The position numbers were made by a program, and so were the translations under genes. Shown piece by piece: positions 17,885 through 28,300 of a stretch of 64,000 bases of DNA. The first letter of the stretch is position 1. The number at the start of each line of letters is the position of its first letter. A model generated the notes under the pieces. It did not search any database, was not told the origin of the DNA, and was given only the letters and a program-made list of their open reading frames with translations. The stretch is from Saprospiraceae bacterium. Its GTDB lineage: Bacteria > Bacteroidota > Bacteroidia > Chitinophagales > Saprospiraceae. Location of the stretch: the NCBI GenBank assembly GCA_028285085.1, contig JANQQI010000021.1:1-64000 (forward strand). Reading direction: 5' to 3'.

Positions 17885-18646
17885 ATGAGTATTATAGAAA
17901 AACAACAATACGTTCATGCACACGGCATGCCGACTAAAGGTAAAATCTTAATGGTGGCGAGTAGCCCGACCACTTCTGAACAAACGGGTTGGCCGATTGG
18001 CTTTTGGGCTGCGGAGTTAACGCATCCCTTACATGTGTTCCAGGAAGCAGGCTACGAAGTGGAATTGGCCTCGACGGCGGGCGGTGCACTGCAAATGGAC
18101 TCCTATTCCGATCCCACAGATGCCAGTGGCTATTCGGCAAATGATGTGATTTCTTTGGGCTACATGCAGCAGGATTGGTTTAAGGACTTACTAGCGAATA
18201 CGCAGCCGCTTAATGCGATTAATCCTGCTGATTATGCCGCTATTTTCTTGGTGGGCGGGCAAGGTCCTATGTACACGTTCCGAGACAATGCTGAGTTAGA
18301 GCAATTATTTGCGGGCTTTTACGAAGCGGGTAAGCCGAGCGCTGCCGTTTGCCATTCAACGACCTTGCTGCTCGGCGCCAAAACGTCTGCGGGACATTTG
18401 ATCGTCGAAGGAAAAACCTGGACCGGCTTCGCTGATGCCGAAGAGCAATATGCGGATCAAGCTGTAGGGCAACGCATTCAACCTTACTGGATTGAGACCG
18501 AAGCTCGAAAAATTCCAAATTCTAACTTTAAAGTAGCGGCACCATTTTCTTCCTACGCCATTGCAGATGGTCATCTCATTACTGGCCAGCAACAAAATTC
18601 AGGAGCCGCTGCTGCTCGCTTAGTGGTTGAGCAATTATCTAATTAA
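17885..18646 (+). CDS. DJ-1/PfpI-family protein (Hsp31-like class I glutamine amidotransferase domain)
   Basis: This is a 253-residue cytoplasmic protein with the nucleophile elbow AVCHSTTLLLGA (Cys near residue 156), a preceding FLVGGQGPMYTF oxyanion segment and a WTGFADAEEQYADQ region. Hsp31-like members act as glyoxalase III/deglycase-type enzymes or stress chaperones. The divergent HxlR gene supports an aldehyde or thiol-stress role (inference). There are no membrane or export signals. Confidence 0.87.
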   Translation: MSIIEKQQYVHAHGMPTKGKILMVASSPTTSEQTGWPIGFWAAELTHPLHVFQEAGYEVELASTAGGALQMDSYSDPTDASGYSANDVISLGYMQQDWFKDLLANTQPLNAINPADYAAIFLVGGQGPMYTFRDNAELEQLFAGFYEAGKPSAAVCHSTTLLLGAKTSAGHLIVEGKTWTGFADAEEQYADQAVGQRIQPYWIETEARKIPNSNFKVAAPFSSYAIADGHLITGQQQNSGAAAARLVVEQLSN

Positions 18647-18659
18647 TTCTGCCGGAATT

Positions 18660-18683
18660 GCCGGGTAAATTAAATTGCCTGGC
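18660..18683 (+). terminator. Weak hairpin after the DJ-1-like gene
   Basis: GCCGGGTAA (18660-18668) pairs with TTGCCTGGC (18675-18683), including two G-T pairs. No clear T run follows. The next gene starts 16 bp on. Confidence 0.35.
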
Positions 18684-18698
18684 ATTTCTCAATAATTT

Positions 18699-19307
18699 AT
18701 GAAGTTCCATTTTACATTAATTACATGCTTTTTTTGTACCCATTTATTTGGCCAAAGCTTCGAGCTGATGCCCGGTACGGAACGCCTTTTTATTGACGCG
18801 CAATATTTAAAGTTTTTTGATCAAAATAAGCACTGGTCATTATTTAGTCGAAGCCGGGCCACTGCCGAATATGATCGACAGCAAACGGATGTATTTACGG
18901 GGGCTTATTTGAACTATACGACCGCTTCTGGTTTTGGTGGAACCGTTTTAGGACGCATTTCAAATACGACTTCGGGTGTAGATGTCGGGCTACATTTTTT
19001 CAAAGCGAATAAGGCATTCATGATTTATGCCTTACCGGCTATAAATATCGGAGATGAATTAGCTTACAGTTGGTTTTCAATACTCCGCTATACACCACGC
19101 TTAAGTACGCAATGGAAAATATATACCAGTCTTGAATTATTTTCTGCTTTTAATGAGGCCGGGCACGCTGCGAGTGTGCAGCGTATCCGTGCGGGTGCAG
19201 ATCGACAAGGCTGGCAATTTGGTTTAGCGATTAATTTAGGACAGGTGGGAGGTGATTTTGAAAATATAAATACGAATCCGGGATTATTTATTCAACGAGT
19301 ATTTTAA
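18699..19307 (+). CDS. Small exported beta-strand-rich protein, possible outer-membrane barrel
   Basis: This is a 202-residue protein with a signal peptide (1-19, HLFGQ). The mature part is alternating hydrophobic strands and ends in LFIQRVF, consistent with an 8-strand outer-membrane barrel. I do not recognise a named family. It is followed after 3 bp by the bestrophin gene, so the two are almost certainly cotranscribed. Confidence 0.65.
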   Translation: MKFHFTLITCFFCTHLFGQSFELMPGTERLFIDAQYLKFFDQNKHWSLFSRSRATAEYDRQQTDVFTGAYLNYTTASGFGGTVLGRISNTTSGVDVGLHFFKANKAFMIYALPAINIGDELAYSWFSILRYTPRLSTQWKIYTSLELFSAFNEAGHAASVQRIRAGADRQGWQFGLAINLGQVGGDFENINTNPGLFIQRVF

Positions 19308-19310
19308 ATT

Positions 19311-20258
19311 ATGATTGTAAAAAGAAATTTTAATCCGATTAAAGTCTGGCAGTATATCCAAAAACCCATGTGGATTGTGCTGGTCTGGACGGTTGCCGTT
19401 TGGCTAGTTTATTACTTTGCCAAGATTGAGGCGATGGCGATTAATTTTACTCCAATTGGTGTACTGGGCTCGGCCCTCGCTATTTTTGTGGCCTTCCGCA
19501 ATAATTCTGCTTACGGCCGTTGGTGGGAAGCTCGCCAAATTTGGGGCGCCCTGGTTAATTATTCCCGGGAATTTGCGCGTATGACCATTAATTTTGTGGA
19601 CGTGCAAATCAGAGCACAACCTGAAGCGGCTGTAAAAATGAACGCGTTTAAAAAAGAATTAATTTATCGGCATATCGCTTTTGTCCACGCATTGCGCCTG
19701 CATTTACGCAAGCAGGAGGAATGGCTCATTTTGCAGCCGTTTTTATCTAAAGCAGATTTTGAAAAAGTAAGTGCCGCACAAAATAAACCCAATATTATTA
19801 ATATGCTCAACGGCGATTGTTTACGAAAAGGGCAAGATCAAAAAATGCTGGAATGGTTTCATACTTTTCAAATCGAGGGTAATTTAACCCAATTTGCCAA
19901 TCACCTCGGAAAGTGTGAACGCATTAAAAATACACCATTGCCGCGGCAGTATGATTTTTTTACCCGACTATTTGTTTATCTATTTTCTTTGATGCTGCCT
20001 TTTGGCTTACTGGGTTTGTTCCAAACACCAGATTTAATCACTTTTAGCTGGTTAATTATTCCTTTGACTTTTTTAATTGCGGCTGTTTTTGTAATTATGG
20101 AACGAACCGGAGCTGCGAATGAAGACCCATTCGAAAATTTGATTACGGATGTGCCTTTGACGGCTTTGTGTAATACGATTGAAAGAGATTTAAGGGAGAT
20201 GTTGGGAGAATCAAAACTGCCTGAAAAATTACAGCCAGAGAAAGGTTATTTATTTTAA
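19311..20258 (+). CDS. Bestrophin-family anion channel
   Basis: This 315-residue inner-membrane protein has hydrophobic helices at about 20-38, 43-60, 220-240 and 245-265. The bestrophin signature is clear: GVLGSALAIFVAFRNNSAYGRWWEARQIWGALVN, and near the end ENLITDVPLTALCNTIERDL. Bacterial bestrophins form pentameric ion channels. It lies between the small barrel-like gene and the oxidoreductase gene (16-bp gap), so it probably sits in a four-gene operon 18699-21644. Confidence 0.9.
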   Translation: MIVKRNFNPIKVWQYIQKPMWIVLVWTVAVWLVYYFAKIEAMAINFTPIGVLGSALAIFVAFRNNSAYGRWWEARQIWGALVNYSREFARMTINFVDVQIRAQPEAAVKMNAFKKELIYRHIAFVHALRLHLRKQEEWLILQPFLSKADFEKVSAAQNKPNIINMLNGDCLRKGQDQKMLEWFHTFQIEGNLTQFANHLGKCERIKNTPLPRQYDFFTRLFVYLFSLMLPFGLLGLFQTPDLITFSWLIIPLTFLIAAVFVIMERTGAANEDPFENLITDVPLTALCNTIERDLREMLGESKLPEKLQPEKGYLF

Positions 20259-20274
20259 AAATAATGATTTAAAA

Positions 20275-20904
20275 ATGAAATTAGCATTTATCGGCATTGG
20301 AAATGTTGGTTTTTCTATCGCCAATAATTTACAGAAAAAAGGACACGAGATTATTGTCGCTCATGATAATCCACAAAGCGAAAGTGTGCAAAAAGCCATA
20401 GCGCGTAATCCTAACTTTTCTACACAAACGGTACAGTCGGCAGTAGATGCCGCTGAGGTCGTTTTTTTAGCCACGCCTTTTAAAGCCAATCAAGCTATTT
20501 TATCCAACCTTAATTTTAATGGTCAAATTTTGGTGGACTGTACCAATCCCGTTGGCCCGGGTATTTCGCATGGATTAAATAGCGAATTATCGGGGAGTGA
20601 AAAAGTCCAAGTCTGGGCGCCCGATGCTAACGTAGTGAAGGCGTATACTATTTATGGTTTTGAAAATTTTGCCGATGCCTCTTTTCCAAAATACAATGTA
20701 CGCCCGGTGATGCTTATTGCTGGTGATGATGCTAAAGCCAAAACTAAAGTAAGCGCCATCAATGATGATATGGGTTTCGATACCTTGGATACTGGTGGAC
20801 TATCTCAGGCTTTACACCTCGAGCACATGACACTCCTTTGGGTGAAAATGGTGCGCGCCGGTGGTCATCATCCCAATTTTGTGTGGGCTTATCTGGAAAA
20901 ATAA
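20275..20904 (+). CDS. F420-dependent NADP oxidoreductase-type NAD(P)-binding protein
   Basis: This is a 209-residue Rossmann protein beginning MKLAFIGIGNVGFSIANNLQKKGHE (GxGxxG). It continues with VVFLATPFKANQAIL and DCTNPVGPG, as in NADPH:F420 reductases and related PF03807 proteins. Bacteroidota generally do not make F420, so the electron partner may be another substrate; this is inferred. The stop overlaps the next start by one base (TAATG), so the two genes are translationally coupled. Confidence 0.82.
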   Translation: MKLAFIGIGNVGFSIANNLQKKGHEIIVAHDNPQSESVQKAIARNPNFSTQTVQSAVDAAEVVFLATPFKANQAILSNLNFNGQILVDCTNPVGPGISHGLNSELSGSEKVQVWAPDANVVKAYTIYGFENFADASFPKYNVRPVMLIAGDDAKAKTKVSAINDDMGFDTLDTGGLSQALHLEHMTLLWVKMVRAGGHHPNFVWAYLEK

Positions 20905-21644
20905 TGGAACGTATGAAAATTGCATTAATTACCGGTGCGGCCAAGGGACTTGGTCTTGGTTGGTGTGAACAGTTGGGGCAGCGTGGTTACACCTTGATCG
21001 TCACGGCCCGCCAGCGCGTTGCCGCCGAAGCGGCCGTTCGACAACTCTCCAAGCAACACATCGAAGCGCACGCGCTGGTGCTCGACGTATCCGATGAACA
21101 GAGTATTCAGCAAGCTGCCGCCTGGACACAAAACCAATTCGGGCAGCTGGATTTGCTCGTTAATAATGCGGGGATCAACCCTAAAGATTATACGGATAAA
21201 GCACGGATGGCTAAAGCCTTTCGCCTCGATCAACTGGATTTTGATGAAATGGCTCACGTTTATCGTGTGAATAGCTTGGCGCCATTGATGATGGTGAAGC
21301 ACTTCCGGGCCTTGCTCAAAAGTAGCCCCCAGCCTAAGGTGGTCAATGTTTCTAGTTGGCTGGGGAGCGTGAGCCAATTAAGCTTTGGAGGGCACTATGG
21401 CTATGTGTCCAGCAAAAATCTGCTCAATGTGCTTAATAAAAGCATGGCTCTGGAAATTGCCTCGGATGGAATCATTTGCCTCAATGTGAATCCCGGCTGG
21501 GTAAAAACACAGATGGGCGGCCAAAAAGCAGAATTTACGCCCCGGCAAGCAGTTGATAATATACTACAGCATGTCGTCGATCAGGCCACCATTGAACATA
21601 CCGGCCAATTTTTTAACTACGATGGACAGGTTCATCCGTGGTAA
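20904..21644 (+). CDS. Short-chain dehydrogenase/reductase
   Basis: This is a 246-residue SDR. The start ATG 20904 overlaps the preceding stop by one base; an upstream frame from 20838 is inside the previous gene and rejected. Motifs: TGAAKGLGLG cofactor loop (about 10-19), NNAG near 85, catalytic Ser in NVSSWLGS, and YVSSK as YxxxK. The C terminus ends GQFFNYDGQVHPW. It probably reduces or oxidises a small carbonyl or alcohol substrate; the substrate is unknown. Confidence 0.9.
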   Translation: MERMKIALITGAAKGLGLGWCEQLGQRGYTLIVTARQRVAAEAAVRQLSKQHIEAHALVLDVSDEQSIQQAAAWTQNQFGQLDLLVNNAGINPKDYTDKARMAKAFRLDQLDFDEMAHVYRVNSLAPLMMVKHFRALLKSSPQPKVVNVSSWLGSVSQLSFGGHYGYVSSKNLLNVLNKSMALEIASDGIICLNVNPGWVKTQMGGQKAEFTPRQAVDNILQHVVDQATIEHTGQFFNYDGQVHPW

Positions 21645-21664
21645 AAGCATGCAAAGTCTAGCAG

Positions 21665-22174
21665 CTAATTCTGCTCATAGTCCAATACAAACTTATCCGC
21701 AAAAGCGGCCTTTTGAAAGTATTGCACAATGGACTTAAAATCCAAGGGAGCTACCGTGAAAACAATCTGCTCTCCTTCCATCGGTTGTACTACTAAGCGT
21801 CCTTGATATGGATAGCGTGTATTGCTAAGTCCATTGGCCAGTGAGGTATGTTCAACTTGCTGACCGGTCATTCGGACACGAAGCACTTCATCGAGCGTTA
21901 AGCCAACATAGCGCAATACCTGATTGCGATTCAGGCGAATCAACAAACCATTCTTCATCAACTCAAAGTTGGCAAAGGGCATTTCATTTTCCACGAAAGT
22001 GTTCAATTCATCAAAATGCGGAATCCCACTTTCGTAAACAATCTTGGGTGATCCGATCCCTTTGAGCCGAATGCGTTCTAGGAGGCTGTATTTCCCGCCA
22101 AAATAGCTCTGATCTTGGGGCGTAACGAATCCTTTATTATTGAGTTTGATAATTTTCATGAATCGTGTACTCAT
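21665..22174 (-). CDS. Hypothetical cytoplasmic protein, 169 aa
   Basis: I do not recognise the family. The protein is soluble with mixed alpha/beta content and no signal peptide. Notable segments are NKGFVTPQDQSYFGGKYSLLERIR near the N terminus and PLDFKSIVQYFQKAAF near the end. A start at the fifth-sixth codon (MKIIKL) is also possible. It is convergent with the SDR gene with a 20-bp gap and divergent from the giant secreted protein gene. Confidence 0.6.
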   Translation of the reverse strand: MSTRFMKIIKLNNKGFVTPQDQSYFGGKYSLLERIRLKGIGSPKIVYESGIPHFDELNTFVENEMPFANFELMKNGLLIRLNRNQVLRYVGLTLDEVLRVRMTGQQVEHTSLANGLSNTRYPYQGRLVVQPMEGEQIVFTVAPLDFKSIVQYFQKAAFADKFVLDYEQN

Positions 22175-22380
22175 CTATCAATGTCAAGGTGTAAAACAGC
22201 TTTTTGGGAGAAAAGTTGGTGTGAATTCGGAGAAAATCTGAACGGTGGAAAATGGAATGATGGACAGATCTACGGAATTTTTGAAATGATTGTTATTAGA
22301 CAAAATAACTTTAAAACTTATGGTATTCAGGGACTTATGATTATATTCATAGTCGATACACTCGTAAAAACTGACCCCCA

Positions 22381-25300
22381 ATGCAAGCCTTCCTCCGTAG
22401 TCTCCTCCTGCTCTGTGGTCTTTTAGCCTCGTTTTCGAAGCTGACGGCCCAGGAAGTATATGTTGTTACCAACACCGAGTTACTACTCGTAGATGCCGAA
22501 AATTGTAATGTCACCACCATTGGTCCACTCGTGGATCAAAGTGGGCAACCGATTATTGCGGTCGACATGGCCGTCTGCCCCGATGGCACTCTCTATATGA
22601 CCAATTCGACGGCCATTTATACCGCAAACCCTACTACGGGGGTACTCACTCTGGTTTCCAATTTGACACCCTTTGTCAATATTAATTCCTTGGCTTGTAG
22701 TGATGCCAATGTCATTTATGGCGCTGGTATTTCTATTTACGAGATCGATCCAATCACTGGAACCTGGACTACGATCGGACCTTCTCCGTCTCCTCCGGCT
22801 GGAGACCTGACCTTTCTGGACGGTGTATTATACCTGGCTGCCGTTACGGGAATTTGGGAGATTAATTTAGATGATACGTTCAACAGCGACCTAGTGGTCA
22901 CCTCATCCAATTTCTTCTGGGGATTGAGTGCTTATTTAGGGGACTGTAATTCTATTATTGGAGGATCGAATTCTGGAGATTTATTCGTCTTGAATGTTGA
23001 AACTGGGGAGGAAACGCTACTATGTGCTAATGTTGGGAGCTCAGTATTCGGCATGGGATCTCTAGGCGATTTTGATCCGCCACCGGTGGATTGTGGGGAA
23101 TATTTTATTGATTTGGATGATGATAACAGTTCAGGAGCCCTACAAGCGGACTACAATGGCGTGTCGATCAATTGCGTTAATACCACCGCGAACATCTCAG
23201 ATATTGATGTATACATTGAATCCACGGAAGCTATTTCGACGATTGAAATTACGCTGACTAATCCTATCGACATTGCCGATGAGATATTAACTCTGGCTAG
23301 TGCCACCAATGTGCTCATCGCAGGTTCCGGTACAGCAAATATTACACTGACCACGACAGGGACCACGACACTTGCTCAATTCGAGGCCGCTATCAATCAA
23401 ATCATTTACGAAAACCTAACGGTACCGCCTTCGGCGGGCACCCGAGAGGTAACCGTAGTTTTTACGACCGTAGGTGGTAATATCAGCAATATTGCCACAG
23501 GTTTTATTCCAGTGCAAGCGAGTACCTTTTTGACGGTCGACTTGGGCGATGATATTACCTTATGTGCCGGTGAAAATACAATCTTGGACGCTGGCAATCC
23601 TGGCTCGACTTATCTCTGGTCAACTACCGAGCAATCCCAAACGATTACGGTGAATGCTGCCGGGACTTATAGCGTTACGGTCTCTAACGGCATTGATTGC
23701 CCCGGTTCCGATGAAGTTGAAGTGATTATTTCTCCGACCTATCAGGTAAGTCTAAGCGGAGAAGATTTGATTTGTAATGGAAATTCAGCGGTGCTGGTCC
23801 TGGATACCGATAATCCGAATCCACTCAATATTATTATCACCGGGACTGATGGTACCAATGAGTTTTTAACCGGTGCCGTAGATGGAACGCCGCTGGTTTT
23901 TAATCCTATTGTCACGACCACCTACACGATTATCTCGGTCATTGACCCTACCGGGGCGAGCTGTACTGAAATTCTGGCTAGTCAAACCGTGACGGTAGAA
24001 GATGCACTAGATGCTGGTTTTGACGGCGCAGTTAATGCCTGTGACAATAGTGCACCTTTTTCACTCTTTGATATCTTAGGTGGTACCCCTGATCCAGGTG
24101 GTGTTTGGGTACCGGCTACCGTTAGTGGAAACGGATTATTTGATCCCAATTTTGATGCGCCGGGCATTTATACTTATAACCTATTGTCTCCGACAGGTGT
24201 TTGTCCGCCCGCCTCATCTAGTGTGGAAGTGAATTTAGAGAGCCCGCCCGATGCCGGGATAGATGCTAATTTGAGCTATTGTGCAGATAGCCCTTCTTTC
24301 GATCTGTTCAGCTTGCTGGGCGGCACCCCTGATCCGGGTGGCACCTGGCTACCTCCGACATTTCAGGGGAATGGAATATTTGACCCTGCGTTTGATTCGC
24401 CCGGTGGGTATATCTATACGGTGAATTCTGCGACGGGACTTTGTCCTTCTGCTTCGGCAACGGTGGTTGTCAGTTTAGAATCCTTGCCTAATGCCGGGCA
24501 AGATGCGAATATTGGGCTCTGTACTGATCAGCCCTCGATTGATCTCTTTAGCCTACTTACGGGCTCGCCCGATTTAGGTGGCACTTGGTCACCAACCACG
24601 GCCGCGGGCAATGGTATTTTTAACCCCGTTGTGGACCCCGCTGGAAATTATGTTTACACGGTGAATTCCGCTTCTGGACTTTGTCCATCTGCTTCCGCTA
24701 CGGTCAGTGTTAGCGTCGATCCGCTACCCGATGCCGGGCAAGATGCGGGTATTAATCTCTGTGAAAATGATACCCCTATCGATCTATTTACACTCCTATC
24801 AGGCACTCCGGATGCGGGTGGCACTTGGTCGCCAACCACAGCCGCGGGCAATGGCCTTTTTGATCCGGCAGTCGATCCGGCGGGCGTTTATACTTATACC
24901 GTGTTTTCTGCGAGTGGCTGGTGCCCCCCCGCCAATGCTTTAGTGATTGTAAACGTTGAGCCGATACTGGATACCACTTTTGTACAAGTACTAAGTTGTG
25001 ATCCCAATCAGGTGGGGATGGATACGATGGTTTTCAACTCGGTGGGACAGTGCGACTCTGTGGTGGTTACCACAACTACGCTGGCGCCATCCAGTGAAGA
25101 GACGATCATTGCGGAAACCTGTGATCCAAGTTTGGTAGGACTCGATACGCTGTTTTTACAAAATGAGTTCAATTGTGATAGTCTGGTCATCACCAATACG
25201 GTCTTAGATCCTTTAGATACGACTTGGGTATCGGCCACCACTTGTGATCCTACTTTGGTTGGAATGGACACCGTAGTGCTCGCTGGTCAATTGTGTGATT

Positions 25301-28300
25301 CGGTAGTCATCACGACGACGACACTTTTGCCATCGAGCGAAGAAACGATCGATGAACTGACCTGTGATCCTGGTGCGGTAGGTTTGGATACGCTGTTTTT
25401 ACAAAACCAGTTTGATTGCGATAGTCTAGTGATTGTCAATACGGTTCTAAGTCCAACGGATACAACTTGGGTGTCAGCAACGACTTGCGATCCGAGCTTG
25501 GCTGGGATTGATACGGAGGTGCTTGCCGGTCAGTTTTGCGACTCAGTAGTCATTACAACGACGACACTTTTACCGTCCAGTGAAGAAACAATTGATGAAT
25601 TGACCTGTGATCCTGGCGCGGTAGGATTGGATACCCTGTTTTTACAAAACGAGTTTGATTGCGATAGCCTAGTGATCATCAATACGATATTGAGTCCAAC
25701 GGATACGACTTGGGTATCGGAAACAACTTGCGATCCGGCTTTGGCTGGAATAGACACAGAGGTGCTTGTTGGTCAGTTGTGCGATTCGGTAGTCATCACG
25801 ACGACGACACTTTTGCCATCGAGCGAAGAAACGATCGATGAATTGACCTGTGATCCTGGTGCGGTAGGATTGGATACGCTGTTTTTACAAAACGAGTTTG
25901 ATTGTGATAGTCTGGTGATCATCAATACGATTTTAAGTCCAACGGATACAACTTGGGTGTCAGCAACGACTTGCGATCCGAGTTTGGCTGGGGTTGATAC
26001 GGAAGTGCTTGCCGGTCAGTTGTGCGACTCGGTAATCATCACGACGACGATGCTTTTGCCATCGAGCGAAGAAATGATTGATGAATTGACTTGTGATCCA
26101 ACAGCGGTAGGAATAGACACTTTGTTTCTACAAAACGAGTTTGATTGTGATAGTCTAGTGATTATTAATACCGTTTTGAGCCCCGCGGATACGACCTGGG
26201 TCTCGAATACGACTTGTGATCCGAGCTTGGCTGGAATTGATACGGAAGTATTGGCTGGTCAACTTTGCGATTCGGTCGTAATCACCACAACGATGCTTTT
26301 GCCATCGAGCGAAGAGACGATCGATGAGCTAACCTGTGATCCTGGCGCAGTTGGTTTGGACACTTTGTTTTTACAAAACCAGTTTGACTGTGATAGCTTG
26401 GTGATCATCAATACGGTCTTAAGTCCAGCGGACACGACTTGGGTTTCAGCGACAACTTGCGATCCGAGCTTGGCTGGAATAGACACAGAGGTGCTCGCTG
26501 GTCAGTTGTGCGATTCGGTCGTAATCACCACAACGACGCTTTTACCATCCAGCGAAGAAACGATCGATGAATTGACTTGTGATCCGGGGGCGGTAGGTCT
26601 AGATACGCTGTTTTTACAAAACCAATTTAACTGTGATAGTTTGATCATCATCAATACGGTTTTGAGTCCAATAGATACGACTTGGGTATCAGCAACGACC
26701 TGCGATCCTACTTTGGCTGGAATTGAGACAGAGGTGCTTGCTGGTCAGTTATGTGACTCGGTAGTGATTACCACGACGCTGCTTTTGCCATCGAGCGAGG
26801 AAACGATTGATGAGCTAACCTGTGATCCGGGCGCAGTAGGATTGGATACATTGTTTTTACAAAATGAATTTAACTGTGATAGCCTGATCATCATTAATAC
26901 GGTTTTGAGTCCAGCAGATACAACTTGGGTATCAGCAACGACTTGCGATCCTACTTTGGCCGGAATAGACACAGAGGTGTTCGCTGGTCAATTCTGCGAT
27001 TCAGTGGTAATCACGACGACGACACTCTTGCCGTCTAGCGAAGAAACCATCGATGAGCTAACCTGTGATCCCGGCGCGGTAGGTTTGGATACGCTGTTTT
27101 TACAAAATGAATTCAACTGTGATAGCCTGATCATTATCAACACGGTGCTGAGTCCAGCGGATACAACTTATATCACTGATTCCACTTGTGATCCTGATCA
27201 AATCACGAATGATACTATTGTTTACAATGGCCAGCTGTGTGATTCGGTGGTGATTACAACTTATGATTTATTACCGTCGACTTTCTTAGAGCTCTTAGAG
27301 GTAACCTGTGACCCCACGGAGGTAAGCTTGGATACCTTTACTTTCCAAAATCAGTTTGGCTGTGATAGTATTCGAATTATCAATACGGTGCTATTGCCTT
27401 CAGATACGAGCTTTGCCGTGGCGACGACCTGCGATCCTTTACAAGTCGGCGTTGATACAACAGTTTTTGCTGGTCAAATCTGCGATTCGGTGGTGATTAC
27501 GACCACGACACTGCTGCCTTCCGATACGACTTTTGTGCTGGAATCGACTTGTGATCCGAGTTTGGTTGGACAGGACACCTTTGCTTTCCTTAACGAATTG
27601 GAGTGCGATAGTTTAATCATTATCAATACCGTTTTGCTCGATGCGGATACCACTTTTGTGAGTGCGGTGAGTTGTTCGCCTGCGGATACCGGGATCACAG
27701 TCAATACGCTGAGTAATGTGGATGGCTGTGATAGTGTGGTGGTTACGACGACGAGTTTGGGAAATATCGGCGCGGTGATCAGTACGAATGTGCTTTCTGA
27801 TTTCGGTGGCTTCGCGCTAAGTTGTGCGGAAGCCAGTGACGGGCAGGCCGAAGTAACGGTAGAAAACGGGGGAACGCCACCTTTTAGCTATACGTGGTCC
27901 AACGGTGCGATGACACCCACAATTTCCGGCCTGTCGGCCGGCCTCCAATCGGTTACGGTGACCGATAGCGAAGGCTGTATAAGCACAGGGACGGTTGCTT
28001 TGACTGCACCGCCACCTTTGGCTTTAGAATTAGCTGTCAACGAAGTGAGCTGCTTTGGCGAGGACGATGGCTTGGTATTGATCGATAGTGTCATTGGTGG
28101 TACGGGGCCTTATTTGTATACCATTGATGCGGCCCCTTTCCAACAAACACCACAGTTTACCAACCTTTCGGCGGGCTTGTATCAGCTGGGTGTGCAAGAT
28201 GCGAATGGATGTACCACTTTCGATACGCTGCTCGTGGGTAGTCCCAACGAACTAATCGTTACACTGGGCGATGATATTTTCATTGAATTGGGTGAGAGCG

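Noticed and set aside
25008-27704. Series of similar 75-76-codon minus-strand open frames
   Set aside because: Their 243-bp spacing mirrors the tandem repeats of the giant secreted protein; they are antisense shadows.
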